A stretch of 64,000 bases of DNA from Thiofilum sp039797965 (GTDB lineage Bacteria; Pseudomonadota; Gammaproteobacteria; Thiotrichales; Thiotrichaceae): NCBI GenBank assembly GCA_039797965.1, contig JBDKGX010000001.1, forward strand, positions 1-64,000, in the 5' to 3' direction. Below, piece by piece: positions 33,534 to 42,807 of the stretch; positions within the stretch are counted from its first letter, which is position 1, and each line of letters opens with the position of its first letter. The notes beneath the pieces are model-generated. The model did no database searches, was not told the DNA's origin, and saw only the letters and a program-made list of their open reading frames with translations. Position numbers and translations under genes: made by a program.

Positions 33534-35174
33534 GTGCAAAACAATAATCCTAAATTGCGCATTGCTCTAGCGCAGATCAATGTTTGTGTAGGCGATATTA
33601 AGGGCAACGTTCGCTTAATCACCACAGCGATTCAACAAGCGCAAGCTGCAAACGCTCAAGTACTTTTATTACCCGAACTAGTGCTTTCTGGCTATGAACA
33701 GGCTGATCTAGTCTTTCGTCCTGACTTTATGCAGCAAATGGATGAAAGCATTCAAGCCTTAGCAACCATTGCTCCAGAGTTATGGGTGATTGTGGGGGCG
33801 CCTTTAGTACGAGACGGGATAATCCGTAATGCAGCTTGCGTACTCAAAAATGGCACAGTCGTACACGAGTACTTTAAACAAAAGCTGCCTAATTATCATG
33901 TGTTTGACGAGAAGCGTTGGTTTGTCGAGGGTAACGATTCCTGCATAATCGATATTGAGGGTGTTAAAGCAGGTATTTTGATTTGCGAAGACATTTGGCA
34001 TGACGACCCTGTCGATAAAGCTAAAGCCGCAGGAGCAGACGTTATTCTGAGTCTTAATGCCTCGCCGTTTCGTTATGACAAGCAATTTGAGCGCAGGGCT
34101 TTATTTACCAATCATGCTAAACGCACACAATTACCGTTTGCCTATGTCAATCTTGTCGGTGGGCAAGACGAGTTAGTGTTTGATGGCGCATCGATGTTAT
34201 CTGACCCTACGGGTAAAACCACCTACCAAGCACCAATTTTAAACCCCCATTTTGAAGTACTCGATTGGGAGTTTACCCGTACGGATTTGCCTGAAGCTGC
34301 CTTTCCGTACACCACCGAGGAGCAGGTTTATCCCGCCCTAGTGCTCGGTGTTCAAGACTATGTACGCAAAAATGGCTTTAAAAAAGTACTACTGGGTTTA
34401 TCGGGGGGGATTGATTCGGCATTGACCCTAGCGATTGCAGCCGATGCGCTAGGCGCTGAAAATGTCACCGCGATTATGATGCCGTTTCGTTATACCGCCG
34501 CCATGAGCCAAGAGGATGCCGCCAAACAAGCACAATTAATGGGGGTTGAGTACCATAATCTACCCATTGAAAACACATTCAAAGCGTTTGAAAGTACTTT
34601 AGCACCTGTATTCGCAGGTAAAAAAGCGGATGTGACGGAAGAAAATCTCCAAGCGCGGATTCGTGGCGTGTTGCTGATGTCCATGTCGAATAAATTCGGT
34701 AGCTTGTTACTCGCCACCAGCAATAAAAGCGAAACGGCAGTCGGGTATGCCACCCTTTACGGCGACATGGCGGGGGCGTTTTCACCTTTAAAAGACGTGT
34801 ATAAAACCTTGGTTTATCGTTTGGCACAGTATCGCAACTCTTTAAGCCCTGCACCGATTATTCCAGAGCGGGTCATTACCCGCCCGCCCTCCGCCGAACT
34901 CGCCCCCGGACAAGTCGATCAGGATTCATTACCACCCTATGAAGTACTTGATGAAATTTTGCGCCGTTTTATGGAGCTGAATGAGCCATTAGAGACTATA
35001 GTAGCGGCAGGATTTGAACGTGAAACCGTCAGACGTGTAGTAAATCTGGTACTATTGAATGAATACAAACGTCGCCAAGCCGCGCCAGGTGTGCGGATTA
35101 CCATCCGTGCCTTTGGTAAAGATTGGCGCTATCCCATGACTTCGGGGTGGCGGCGTAATTTGCCCTTAGCTTAA
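33534..35174 (+). CDS. nadE: Glutamine-dependent NAD+ synthetase
   Basis: This 546-residue enzyme has a GTG start. The N-terminal nitrilase-type glutaminase domain (residues 1-270) shows the Glu, Lys and Cys catalytic region (LLLPELVLSGY, KLPNYHVFDEKRWF, GILICEDIW). The C-terminal NAD synthase domain carries the PP-loop GLSGGIDSALTLAI. It amidates nicotinate adenine dinucleotide with ammonia channelled from glutamine. The nearby PII gene fits a nitrogen link. Confidence 0.95.
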   Translation: MQNNNPKLRIALAQINVCVGDIKGNVRLITTAIQQAQAANAQVLLLPELVLSGYEQADLVFRPDFMQQMDESIQALATIAPELWVIVGAPLVRDGIIRNAACVLKNGTVVHEYFKQKLPNYHVFDEKRWFVEGNDSCIIDIEGVKAGILICEDIWHDDPVDKAKAAGADVILSLNASPFRYDKQFERRALFTNHAKRTQLPFAYVNLVGGQDELVFDGASMLSDPTGKTTYQAPILNPHFEVLDWEFTRTDLPEAAFPYTTEEQVYPALVLGVQDYVRKNGFKKVLLGLSGGIDSALTLAIAADALGAENVTAIMMPFRYTAAMSQEDAAKQAQLMGVEYHNLPIENTFKAFESTLAPVFAGKKADVTEENLQARIRGVLLMSMSNKFGSLLLATSNKSETAVGYATLYGDMAGAFSPLKDVYKTLVYRLAQYRNSLSPAPIIPERVITRPPSAELAPGQVDQDSLPPYEVLDEILRRFMELNEPLETIVAAGFERETVRRVVNLVLLNEYKRRQAAPGVRITIRAFGKDWRYPMTSGWRRNLPLA

Positions 35175-35192
35175 AGTACTTTTGGAGTAGAT

Positions 35193-35531
35193 ATGAAACT
35201 GATTCAAGCCATTATTAAGCCTTTTAAACTCGATGACGTGCGTGAAGCTTTGACCGAAATTGGTATAACGGGCATGACTGCGATTGAAGTCAAAGGCTTT
35301 GGTCGCCAAAAAGGTCACACCGAACTCTATCGGGGTGCTGAGTATGTCGTTGATTTCTTACCAAAAATGAAGCTCGAAATTGTCACTACTGACGATAAAG
35401 TTGAAGCGGTGATCGATGCGATTTTAAAAGCCGCTCAAACGGGTAAAATCGGTGACGGTAAAATTTTCGTTTTACCAGTTGAACAAGCCATTCGGATTCG
35501 TACGGGTGAAGCAGGTTCGGACGCCGTTTAA
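35193..35531 (+). CDS. Nitrogen regulatory protein P-II
   Basis: This 112-residue PII protein has the uridylylated T-loop Tyr51 in ELYRGAEYVVDF, the ATP-binding GKIGDGKIF and RIRTGE motifs. It senses 2-oxoglutarate and ATP/ADP and controls glutamine synthetase and NtrB. Without an adjacent amtB it is more likely GlnB than GlnK, but the sequence alone does not decide. It sits 18 bases after nadE and six before tmcA. Confidence 0.93.
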   Translation: MKLIQAIIKPFKLDDVREALTEIGITGMTAIEVKGFGRQKGHTELYRGAEYVVDFLPKMKLEIVTTDDKVEAVIDAILKAAQTGKIGDGKIFVLPVEQAIRIRTGEAGSDAV

Positions 35532-35537
35532 GCCTGT

Positions 35538-37151
35538 ATGCAACGGCGTATAGGGGTACTCAGCAGTGGTGAGGCGGATTGGTGCAACACCACTGCTGAC
35601 TATTTACTAAGCACTCATAACCCTAAAACAGTGGCATGGGTGCCTCGGCAAAAAGCCCCAACGGTTTTGGGTTTAACCTTAGATGCGCTAGTGTTTGATG
35701 CGCATCAAGGTCTAGATAGCAATGCGCTTGCCTTAAGTGCGGGCGCTATTCGTGGCGGTGGAGTATTGTTACTACTCACCCCTCCCTTAAGTACTTGGAC
35801 AACGTTTCCAGACCCCGACTATCAACGCTTTATTCCCTATCTTTTTGAAAGTACTCCCCTCAAAGGGCGTTTCATCCAGCGTTTTATTCAGTGCTGGCAA
35901 ACTTGTTCGGCTATTCATTGGCTCAATGAAAGTACTCCTCTCCTATCACCCTTAAAACCTGCTGAAGGGCTTAACGATGATTGGCAGTGGACGGCTGAGC
36001 AAAGCCAAGTACTTGATCAACTACAAAGCCATCAAGGTGTTAGTGTATTACTCGCAGATCGGGGACGAGGTAAGTCAACTATATTGGGGGCATTGGCTGC
36101 ACAATTAAGTACTCAAGCTTTAACCGTCCTGATTACGGCACCCCGTAAAAGTGCTATTCAAGCATTAGAAACCGAGTACTTTAAAACGCAAACTTCATCT
36201 TTAAACTTTTTGCCACCGGATGAGTTACTACAACTCTTGCCTCAACTAGATGTACTCATTGTGGATGAGGCGGCGACCATTCCATTACCACTATTAATGC
36301 AAATGCAGGCAAAGTATTCACGAGTGATTTACTCCACGACGGTACAGGGCTATGAGGGGAGCGGTCGCGGTTTTATTTTAAAGTTTAAAAAATTATTGCA
36401 AGAGCAGCACAGTAATTTACAAGTACTTCACCTAACTAAACCTGTGCGTTGGGATGATGACGATATTTTAGAAGATTTATTAAAGAAGTCATTATTATTA
36501 GGGCAAAGTACTTCAAGCAATACTAGTACTTTGTTTAATTCAAAGATTACTGTTAATCATCGAGTACTTTCACCCGATGAGTTACTGAATAATGAAGTGC
36601 TCTTGCAAAAAGTATTTTTATTATTAGTCAATGCTCATTATCAAACGCGCCCGTCTGATTTAAGGCAGTTATTCGATGCACCTAATATTTCTATTCATAT
36701 TTTAGAGCAAAATCATGAAATATTAGCAGTAGCGTTATTATCACGTGAGGGTGGTTTTGATGCTGAAATGACGCAATTAGTATTTGAAGGAAAACGTCGA
36801 CCACAGGGGCATTTACTACCCCAAACGTTAACATGGCATTCTAAAATTTCACGAGCCGCCGAGTTAACTGGGGAGCGTGTAATGCGGATCGCTGTAGCAG
36901 ATGAATGCCAAGGACAGGGGTTAGGTAAACAATTGGTTACGTATTTAATCCAGTATGCACAACAGCAAAAAGTGGATTATATAGGTGTCAGTTATGCGTC
37001 GACCCCAGAATTACTTCAGTTCTGGGGGCAATTAGGTTTTGAGTTAATTCGCAAAGGCTTTAAACGCGATAAAGCAAGTGGGAGTTATGCGGCTGTGCAA
37101 GTTTTAAAGCTAAGTACTCGTGCTCAACAAGTACTTAAACTAAATCATTAA
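35538..37151 (+). CDS. tmcA: tRNA(Met) cytidine acetyltransferase TmcA, short form
   Basis: This 537-residue protein has an N-terminal TmcA_N domain, a helicase-like ATPase with Walker A DRGRGKST and DEAA Walker B (VLIVDEAATIPLP), and a GNAT acetyltransferase domain (VADECQGQGLGKQLVTYL, then GVSYASTPELLQFWGQLGF). It makes N4-acetylcytidine at the wobble base of elongator tRNA-Met. E. coli TmcA is about 670 residues; this one ends shortly after the GNAT core and seems to lack the C-terminal tRNA-binding domain. The gene is dense in AGTACT palindromes. Confidence 0.88.
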   Translation: MQRRIGVLSSGEADWCNTTADYLLSTHNPKTVAWVPRQKAPTVLGLTLDALVFDAHQGLDSNALALSAGAIRGGGVLLLLTPPLSTWTTFPDPDYQRFIPYLFESTPLKGRFIQRFIQCWQTCSAIHWLNESTPLLSPLKPAEGLNDDWQWTAEQSQVLDQLQSHQGVSVLLADRGRGKSTILGALAAQLSTQALTVLITAPRKSAIQALETEYFKTQTSSLNFLPPDELLQLLPQLDVLIVDEAATIPLPLLMQMQAKYSRVIYSTTVQGYEGSGRGFILKFKKLLQEQHSNLQVLHLTKPVRWDDDDILEDLLKKSLLLGQSTSSNTSTLFNSKITVNHRVLSPDELLNNEVLLQKVFLLLVNAHYQTRPSDLRQLFDAPNISIHILEQNHEILAVALLSREGGFDAEMTQLVFEGKRRPQGHLLPQTLTWHSKISRAAELTGERVMRIAVADECQGQGLGKQLVTYLIQYAQQQKVDYIGVSYASTPELLQFWGQLGFELIRKGFKRDKASGSYAAVQVLKLSTRAQQVLKLNH

Positions 37152-37174
37152 AGCTTGATGCCCTCATTAAACAA

Positions 37175-37960
37175 CTACGAACCTATAAATTGAGCTGCAC
37201 GTTTTTCCATAAAAGCCAGCATTCCTTCTTTTTGATCCTGAGTAGAAAAAGCGACTCCAAAGGTTTGTGTCTCTAACAAGCAGGCTTTATCTAAATCTAA
37301 GGCTTGACCTTGCTGCACTAATTGCTTGGTTAAACGTATTGCGATTTGTCCTTTTTGGGCAATTAATCGAGCTTTTTTTAAAGCCTCCTCCATTAATTGC
37401 TCACGTGGATAAATATGATTAACTAATCCCCAGTTTAATGCCTCAAGAGCGTTGAGTTGTCGACCAGCAATTAATAATTCTAAAGCACGAGCGCGACCTA
37501 TTAGGCGAGTTAAACGTTGTGTACCGCCAAATCCGGGGGTGACACCTAGATTAACTTCTGGCTGACCAAATTGTGCAGTGTCAGCGGCAATGATCCAATC
37601 ACAACTCATAGCTAATTCACAGCCGCCACCTAAACAAATACCATTAACCACCGCAATGACGGGAAAAGGTAAGCGCTCAAGGCTGGCAAAAGCGTCCATG
37701 CCTTGTTGGGAAAACTGCATGGCTTGTAAAGCGGTGTAGTTTTGCATTGCCTTAATATCAGCCCCCGCCACAAAAGCTTTCTCTCCCGCTCCTGTTAATA
37801 ACAGTACTCGAGCATTATGGCGTGAGGCTAAATAATCCGAAACTTGTTGAATTTCAGCTAAGGTTTGACTATTTAACGCATTATAAGCCTTAGGACGATT
37901 AATGGTGAGGCAGTAAATACCTGCCTCTTTTTCCTCTAGTAATAGATTTTGAAATTCCAT
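37175..37960 (-). CDS. Enoyl-CoA hydratase/isomerase (crotonase type)
   Basis: This 261-residue crotonase has the oxyanion-hole segment AGADIKAMQNY and the catalytic region VNGICLGGGCELAMSCDWI, with the second Glu in GQPEVNLGVTPGFGGTQRL. As the last gene after icmF and hbd it probably hydrates crotonyl-CoA to 3-hydroxybutyryl-CoA. It might also stand in for methylglutaconyl-CoA hydratase (liuC), which is missing from the leucine operon. Its ATG shares a base with the hbd stop. Confidence 0.9.
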   Translation of the reverse strand: MEFQNLLLEEKEAGIYCLTINRPKAYNALNSQTLAEIQQVSDYLASRHNARVLLLTGAGEKAFVAGADIKAMQNYTALQAMQFSQQGMDAFASLERLPFPVIAVVNGICLGGGCELAMSCDWIIAADTAQFGQPEVNLGVTPGFGGTQRLTRLIGRARALELLIAGRQLNALEALNWGLVNHIYPREQLMEEALKKARLIAQKGQIAIRLTKQLVQQGQALDLDKACLLETQTFGVAFSTQDQKEGMLAFMEKRAAQFIGS

Positions 37961-38817
37961 TATTTAGCCTCATAGGTGTAGAAACCTCGTCCTGTTTTAC
38001 GCCCTAAATAGCCTGCGTCTACCATTCGCCGTAACAAAGGACAAGGACGATATTTATCATCGCCTAAACCTTCATGAAGTACTTCCATAACAGACAAGCA
38101 GGTATCTAAACCAATTAAATCCGCTAAAGTTAAAGGACCCATTGGATGAGCCATGCCTAATTTCATAATCTCATCAATAGCTGCTGCGGTCGCCACCCCT
38201 TCATATAAGGTATAAATAGCCTCATTAATCATGGGCATTAAAATGCGATTAGAAACAAAGCCAGCGCTGTCATTAACAGTGACAGGGGTTTTTGAAATGT
38301 GCTTAGATAAATCTTCTACTAGTTGGTAAGTATCATCACTCGTTTGTAAGGCACGAATAATCTCTACTAGTTTCATTACGGGAACAGGGTTCATAAAGTG
38401 CATACCAACCACTTTATCAGGGCGTTTAGTTTCCCGTGCAATTCGAGTTAATGAAATAGAGGAGGTATTAGAAGCTAATATAGCCTCAGGTTTACAAATA
38501 TTATCTAGGCGGCGAAATAAATCGGCTTTGATTTCTAAACGTTCACTCGCTGCTTCAACGACAATATCAACATTGGCTAGTGCTTTTAAATCCGTAGTAC
38601 TAGTAATATTAGCTAAAGTACTGGTCTTTTGCTCAGAGGTAATAGCTTCTTTTTTGATAAGGCGATCTAAGCTACTACTAATCGTTTTTAAACCTTGATT
38701 AAGAGCGGCTTCGTTTAAGTCATTTAATACTACTTTAAAGCCGTGAGCTGCAAAAACTTGGGCTATACCATTACCCATAGTACCTGCACCAATAACGCCG
38801 ACAGTTTGAATGGTCAT
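37960..38817 (-). CDS. hbd: 3-hydroxybutyryl-CoA dehydrogenase
   Basis: This 285-residue NAD(P)-dependent dehydrogenase has the Rossmann motif GVIGAGTMGNGIAQVFAAHG, the catalytic His in MHFMNPVPVMKLVE and the C-terminal GRKTGRGFYTYE. It oxidises 3-hydroxybutyryl-CoA to acetoacetyl-CoA (or the reverse). It is overlapped by the hydratase gene and lies 11 bases after icmF. Confidence 0.92.
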   Translation of the reverse strand: MTIQTVGVIGAGTMGNGIAQVFAAHGFKVVLNDLNEAALNQGLKTISSSLDRLIKKEAITSEQKTSTLANITSTTDLKALANVDIVVEAASERLEIKADLFRRLDNICKPEAILASNTSSISLTRIARETKRPDKVVGMHFMNPVPVMKLVEIIRALQTSDDTYQLVEDLSKHISKTPVTVNDSAGFVSNRILMPMINEAIYTLYEGVATAAAIDEIMKLGMAHPMGPLTLADLIGLDTCLSVMEVLHEGLGDDKYRPCPLLRRMVDAGYLGRKTGRGFYTYEAK

Positions 38818-38828
38818 GTCTATTACTC

Positions 38829-41800
38829 CTACATATTACGACGGTATTGGCCACCGACTTCAAATAAAGCATTAGAAATTTGCCCTAGCGAGCAGTAACG
38901 TACTGCCTCAACTAAAGCCGTAAAGATATTTTGGTTATGAATAGCCGCTTGTTTCACTGCATGGAGTGCTTGCTCGGCATAATCTTTATGACGATTTTGG
39001 AAGTCTGCTAAGCGCTTAATCTGGCTGTCTTTTTCCTCATCCGTTGAGCGAGCTAATTCAATTTTAAATTCTTCGCGCCCTTGAGGATTAATGAAAGTAT
39101 TGACGCCAATAATGGGTAAACTGCCATCGTGTTTCTTATGTTCGTAATACATGGACTCATCTTGGATTTTACCGCGCTGATAACCGGTTTCCATTGCGCC
39201 CAGTACTCCACCGCGCTCGGCAATACTTTCAAATTCTTTTAAAACCGCTTCTTCGACGAGTTCGGTTAACTCATCAATAATAAATGCCCCTTGTAAAGGA
39301 TTTTCATTTTTGGCTAAACCCCATTCATTATTAATAATGAGTTGAATAGCTAATGCGCGACGTACGGAGTTTTCCGTAGGTGTAGTAATGGCTTCATCAA
39401 ATGCATTCGTATGCAGGCTATTGCAATTATCATAAATTGCGATTAATGCCTGAAGCGTGGTGCGAATATCATTAAAGTCCATCTCCTGCGCATGCAACGA
39501 GCGCCCTGAAGTTTGAATATGATATTTGAGTTTTTGACTACGCTCATTACCACCGTATTTAAATCGAATGGCGGTCGCCCAAATACGCCGCGCCACCCGT
39601 CCTAATACGCTATATTCGGGGTCCATACCATTACTGAAAAAGAATGATAAATTCGGCGCGAAATCATCAATATGCATACCCCGTGCTAAATAGGTTTCGA
39701 CAAACGTAAAACCATTAGAAAGGGTAAAGGCGAGTTGAGAAATCGGATTCGCACCCGCTTCAGCAATGTGATAGCCAGAAATGGACACCGAATAGAAATT
39801 GCGAACACGGTGTTGAACAAAGTACTCCTGAATATCGCCCATCATTTTGAGGGCAAATTCAGTAGAGAAAATACAAGTATTTTGTCCCTGATCCTCTTTT
39901 AAAATATCGGCTTGAACTGTACCGCGCACATTTTCTAACGCCCAGATTTTGATCTTTTCACGCTCATCATCGGTGGGTGCGCGACCATTGTCGCGTTCAA
40001 ATTTGGCAAGCTGTTGATCAATGGCGGTATTAATAAACATCGCCAAAATCATCGGTGCAGGACCATTAATCGTCATTGAAACCGAAGTCATGGGATTACA
40101 TAAATCAAAGCCATCATAGAGTACTTTCATATCCTCTAATGTGGCAATTGATACGCCAGAGTTGCCAACTTTTCCATAGATATCAGGGCGTTCAGCAGGA
40201 TCACAGCCGTATAAAGTCACGGAGTCAAAAGCGGTGGAAAGGCGTTTGGCTTCGGAGTGTTCGGACAAACGTTTAAAACGGGCATTGGTTCTAAAGGCAT
40301 CCCCTTCACCTGCGAACATGCGCGTGGGGTCTTCGTTTTCGCGTTTAAATGCAAATACGCCCGACGTATAAGGAAAGCTACCGGGAAGATTTTCTAACAA
40401 TAACCATTTAAGCAATTCGCCATGATCTTCGTACTGCGGCAAGGATACTTTAGGGATTTTTAAGCCAGATAATGTAGTACGTTTTATAGTAGTTCGAATT
40501 TCCTTGTCACGGATTTTGACCACATATTCATCACCACTGTAGCTGGCTTTTACTTGCGGCCATTGATCGAGTAGTTTGCGGGCGCGAGGGTCAAGTTGGT
40601 CATTGCGCTGTTGAATGAGTACTTCAAGGTTATTTGCATTGTGCCCACATTCGCCGAGCATACGTGTGGTTTCGGTGAGTTGTTGGCGCTCGCGGGCGAT
40701 TTTGGCTTGCGCTTGAACGGTTTTTTTGTAGCCACGTACCGTATCTGCAATTTCAGCTAAATAGCGCACTCGTTCCGGCGGCACGATTACCGTATTACCG
40801 GAGGATTTACGCAAAGTACTACTCGGTAAGGTATCCGGTTGATGCTTTAATCCAAGATTGGTAAGTACTTGGAGCAAGTGTTTATATAAAGCGGTCACGC
40901 CATCGTCATTAAAGCGAGCGGCAATGGTGCCAAAGACAGGCATAGATTCAACCGCTTGGGAAAAGGCTTCGCGATTGCGTTGCACTTGTTTGCACACGTC
41001 GCGGTAAGCGTCCTCAGCGCCTTTGCGGTCAAATTTATTAATCGCTACCGTGTCGGCGTAGTCCAGCATATCGATTTTTTCTAGCTGGCTTTGCGCCCCA
41101 AATTCTGGAGTCATGACATACAGTGAGGTATCCACAAACGGCACAATTGCCGCGTCACCCTGACCAATACCGGGGGTTTCGACAATGATGAAATCAAACC
41201 CTGCTAATTTACACGCCTTGATAATATCGTGCATGACCGCAGGTACTTCACCAACCGAGTCGCGAGTAGCAATGGAGCGCATAAAAATATGGGGATGATC
41301 AATCGAATTCATCCGAATGCGGTCGCCCAGTAGTGCCCCTCCGGTTTTTCGCCGTGTAGGGTCAATCGCAATTACCGCGATTTTGAGATGATCTTGTTGC
41401 CCAATTCTAAAGCGACGGATAATTTCATCGGTCAGTGAGGATTTGCCTGAGCCACCAGTTCCCGTAATACCCAGTACAGGTACTTTATGCGCGGGTTCGG
41501 TATTTTGTAGTTCGCTAATTAAGTCGGATGCGATTTGATCATTTTCCAATGCGGAAATGAAACGCGCTAGTGCTTTCCAGTCACCTTGTTTAATAGCACT
41601 TAAGTCATTCGGGGCATGAGTACTGGGCTCATAATCGCAACGAGCCAACATGTCTAAGATCATGCCTTGCAACCCCATTTGCTGACCATCAGTAGGGGAG
41701 TACAGTCGGGTGACCCCGTAGCTTTGCAAATCACGAATTTCTTCAGGAATAATAACGCCGCCGCCGCCACCAAAAATACGAATAGATTCACGTCCGTGTT

Positions 41801-42101
41801 CGCGCAGCATATCCACCATGTACTTAAAGTACTCGTTGTGTCCGCCCTGATACGAACTAATGGCTATGGCATGAGCATCTTCCTGAACGGCAGCATTGAC
41901 GATTTCAGCCACTGAGCGGTTATGCCCAAGGTGAATCACTTCAGCGCCATTCGCTTGCAAAATGCGACGCATAATATTAATAGCCGCATCATGCCCGTCA
42001 AATAAACTGGCGGCGGTCACAAAGCGAATCTTGCGAGGTAGCGTGGCAGGTTGGTGATGATTGACCTGAATAGTATTGGATACCGGATGTAATGCCGACA
42101 T
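38829..42101 (-). CDS. icmF: Fused isobutyryl-CoA mutase IcmF
   Basis: This 1090-residue protein has the three-part IcmF order. An N-terminal B12-binding domain carries DGHDAA (His37 as the cobalt ligand) and SSYQGGHNEYF. A MeaB/MeaI-type G-protein chaperone domain has P-loop GTGGSGKS (214-221). The C-terminal methylmalonyl-CoA-mutase-type barrel runs from about 560. IcmF interconverts isobutyryl- and n-butyryl-CoA and, in some species, pivalyl- and isovaleryl-CoA. Downstream hbd and hydratase genes would take butyryl-CoA on to acetoacetyl-CoA. The gene is divergent from liuR, with a LiuR-like palindrome between them. Confidence 0.95.
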   Translation of the reverse strand: MSALHPVSNTIQVNHHQPATLPRKIRFVTAASLFDGHDAAINIMRRILQANGAEVIHLGHNRSVAEIVNAAVQEDAHAIAISSYQGGHNEYFKYMVDMLREHGRESIRIFGGGGGVIIPEEIRDLQSYGVTRLYSPTDGQQMGLQGMILDMLARCDYEPSTHAPNDLSAIKQGDWKALARFISALENDQIASDLISELQNTEPAHKVPVLGITGTGGSGKSSLTDEIIRRFRIGQQDHLKIAVIAIDPTRRKTGGALLGDRIRMNSIDHPHIFMRSIATRDSVGEVPAVMHDIIKACKLAGFDFIIVETPGIGQGDAAIVPFVDTSLYVMTPEFGAQSQLEKIDMLDYADTVAINKFDRKGAEDAYRDVCKQVQRNREAFSQAVESMPVFGTIAARFNDDGVTALYKHLLQVLTNLGLKHQPDTLPSSTLRKSSGNTVIVPPERVRYLAEIADTVRGYKKTVQAQAKIARERQQLTETTRMLGECGHNANNLEVLIQQRNDQLDPRARKLLDQWPQVKASYSGDEYVVKIRDKEIRTTIKRTTLSGLKIPKVSLPQYEDHGELLKWLLLENLPGSFPYTSGVFAFKRENEDPTRMFAGEGDAFRTNARFKRLSEHSEAKRLSTAFDSVTLYGCDPAERPDIYGKVGNSGVSIATLEDMKVLYDGFDLCNPMTSVSMTINGPAPMILAMFINTAIDQQLAKFERDNGRAPTDDEREKIKIWALENVRGTVQADILKEDQGQNTCIFSTEFALKMMGDIQEYFVQHRVRNFYSVSISGYHIAEAGANPISQLAFTLSNGFTFVETYLARGMHIDDFAPNLSFFFSNGMDPEYSVLGRVARRIWATAIRFKYGGNERSQKLKYHIQTSGRSLHAQEMDFNDIRTTLQALIAIYDNCNSLHTNAFDEAITTPTENSVRRALAIQLIINNEWGLAKNENPLQGAFIIDELTELVEEAVLKEFESIAERGGVLGAMETGYQRGKIQDESMYYEHKKHDGSLPIIGVNTFINPQGREEFKIELARSTDEEKDSQIKRLADFQNRHKDYAEQALHAVKQAAIHNQNIFTALVEAVRYCSLGQISNALFEVGGQYRRNM

Positions 42102-42227
42102 AATTAGACTCCGCCCCTAGCGTTAATTGGGTGTATATGCAACTATTGCAGCGCTTTTTGAGGCTTGAAAACCCCTAATCTATCTCTGCATCCTATTTGC
42201 GCTGCTTAGCCGTTTGTTATAAATTAA

Positions 42228-42243
42228 CTTACGTTAACGTAAG
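42228..42243. promoter_or_regulatory. LiuR-like operator between icmF and liuR
   Basis: CTTACGTTAACGTAAG is a perfect 16-bp palindrome, 55 bases before the liuR start and 127 before icmF. It matches the form of sites reported for LiuR-type MerR regulators and a second copy lies before liuA. Confidence 0.75.
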
Positions 42244-42297
42244 CGTCAAATTTTTTAATATTTTCTGATTACCACAGTTGTCAGCGTGTGAAACATC

Positions 42298-42726
42298 ATG
42301 GAACCTAAAACCTATAGCATTTCAGAATTAGCCAAAGAGTATGATGTCACTCCGCGAGCCATTCGTTTATATGAAGAATTAGGGCTATTGTCTCCCGTTA
42401 GGGAGGGCAGTAAGCGGATTTATTCAGATCGGGATCGGGTACGCTTGCGTTTAGTATTGCGTGCTAAGCGGATTGGAATAAGTCTGGCTGAGGCCAAAGA
42501 GTTGTTTGATTTATATGATTCTAATCAAGCAAATACTCCCGCTGAGCATGATCGCTCGGGAGAAGTTAAACAACTACAGTATCTATTATCAAAACTAGAG
42601 GAGCGCTTAGAGTCCCTGCGCCGCCAACGTTATGATGTCGATATGTCTATCGCTGAAATAGAGCGCGTTTACAATAAAGCCAATGAAACCTTAAGGTCAT
42701 TAGAGGAGACGAATAAGCCTGATTGA
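42298..42726 (+). CDS. liuR: MerR-family regulator LiuR
   Basis: This 142-residue protein has a MerR winged helix (SISELAKEYDVTPRAIRLYEE) and a C-terminal dimerisation coiled coil (LEERLESLRRQRYDVDMS). It has no cysteine, so it is not a metal sensor. LiuR regulators control branched-chain amino acid and fatty acid breakdown. Location between icmF and the leucine operon, with matching palindromes in both control regions, supports the name. Confidence 0.85.
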   Translation: MEPKTYSISELAKEYDVTPRAIRLYEELGLLSPVREGSKRIYSDRDRVRLRLVLRAKRIGISLAEAKELFDLYDSNQANTPAEHDRSGEVKQLQYLLSKLEERLESLRRQRYDVDMSIAEIERVYNKANETLRSLEETNKPD

Positions 42727-42807
42727 AAGAGGGTTGATTCGTTAATGTTAATGGTCTAATCCATTGTTTGGTTTAAATCTTACTGTTATTTAAACAGGAG
42801 TCTCGTG

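Noticed and set aside
38829..42101. IcmF as plain methylmalonyl-CoA mutase
   Set aside because: The B12 domain is at the N-terminus and a G-protein domain lies in the middle, which is IcmF order.
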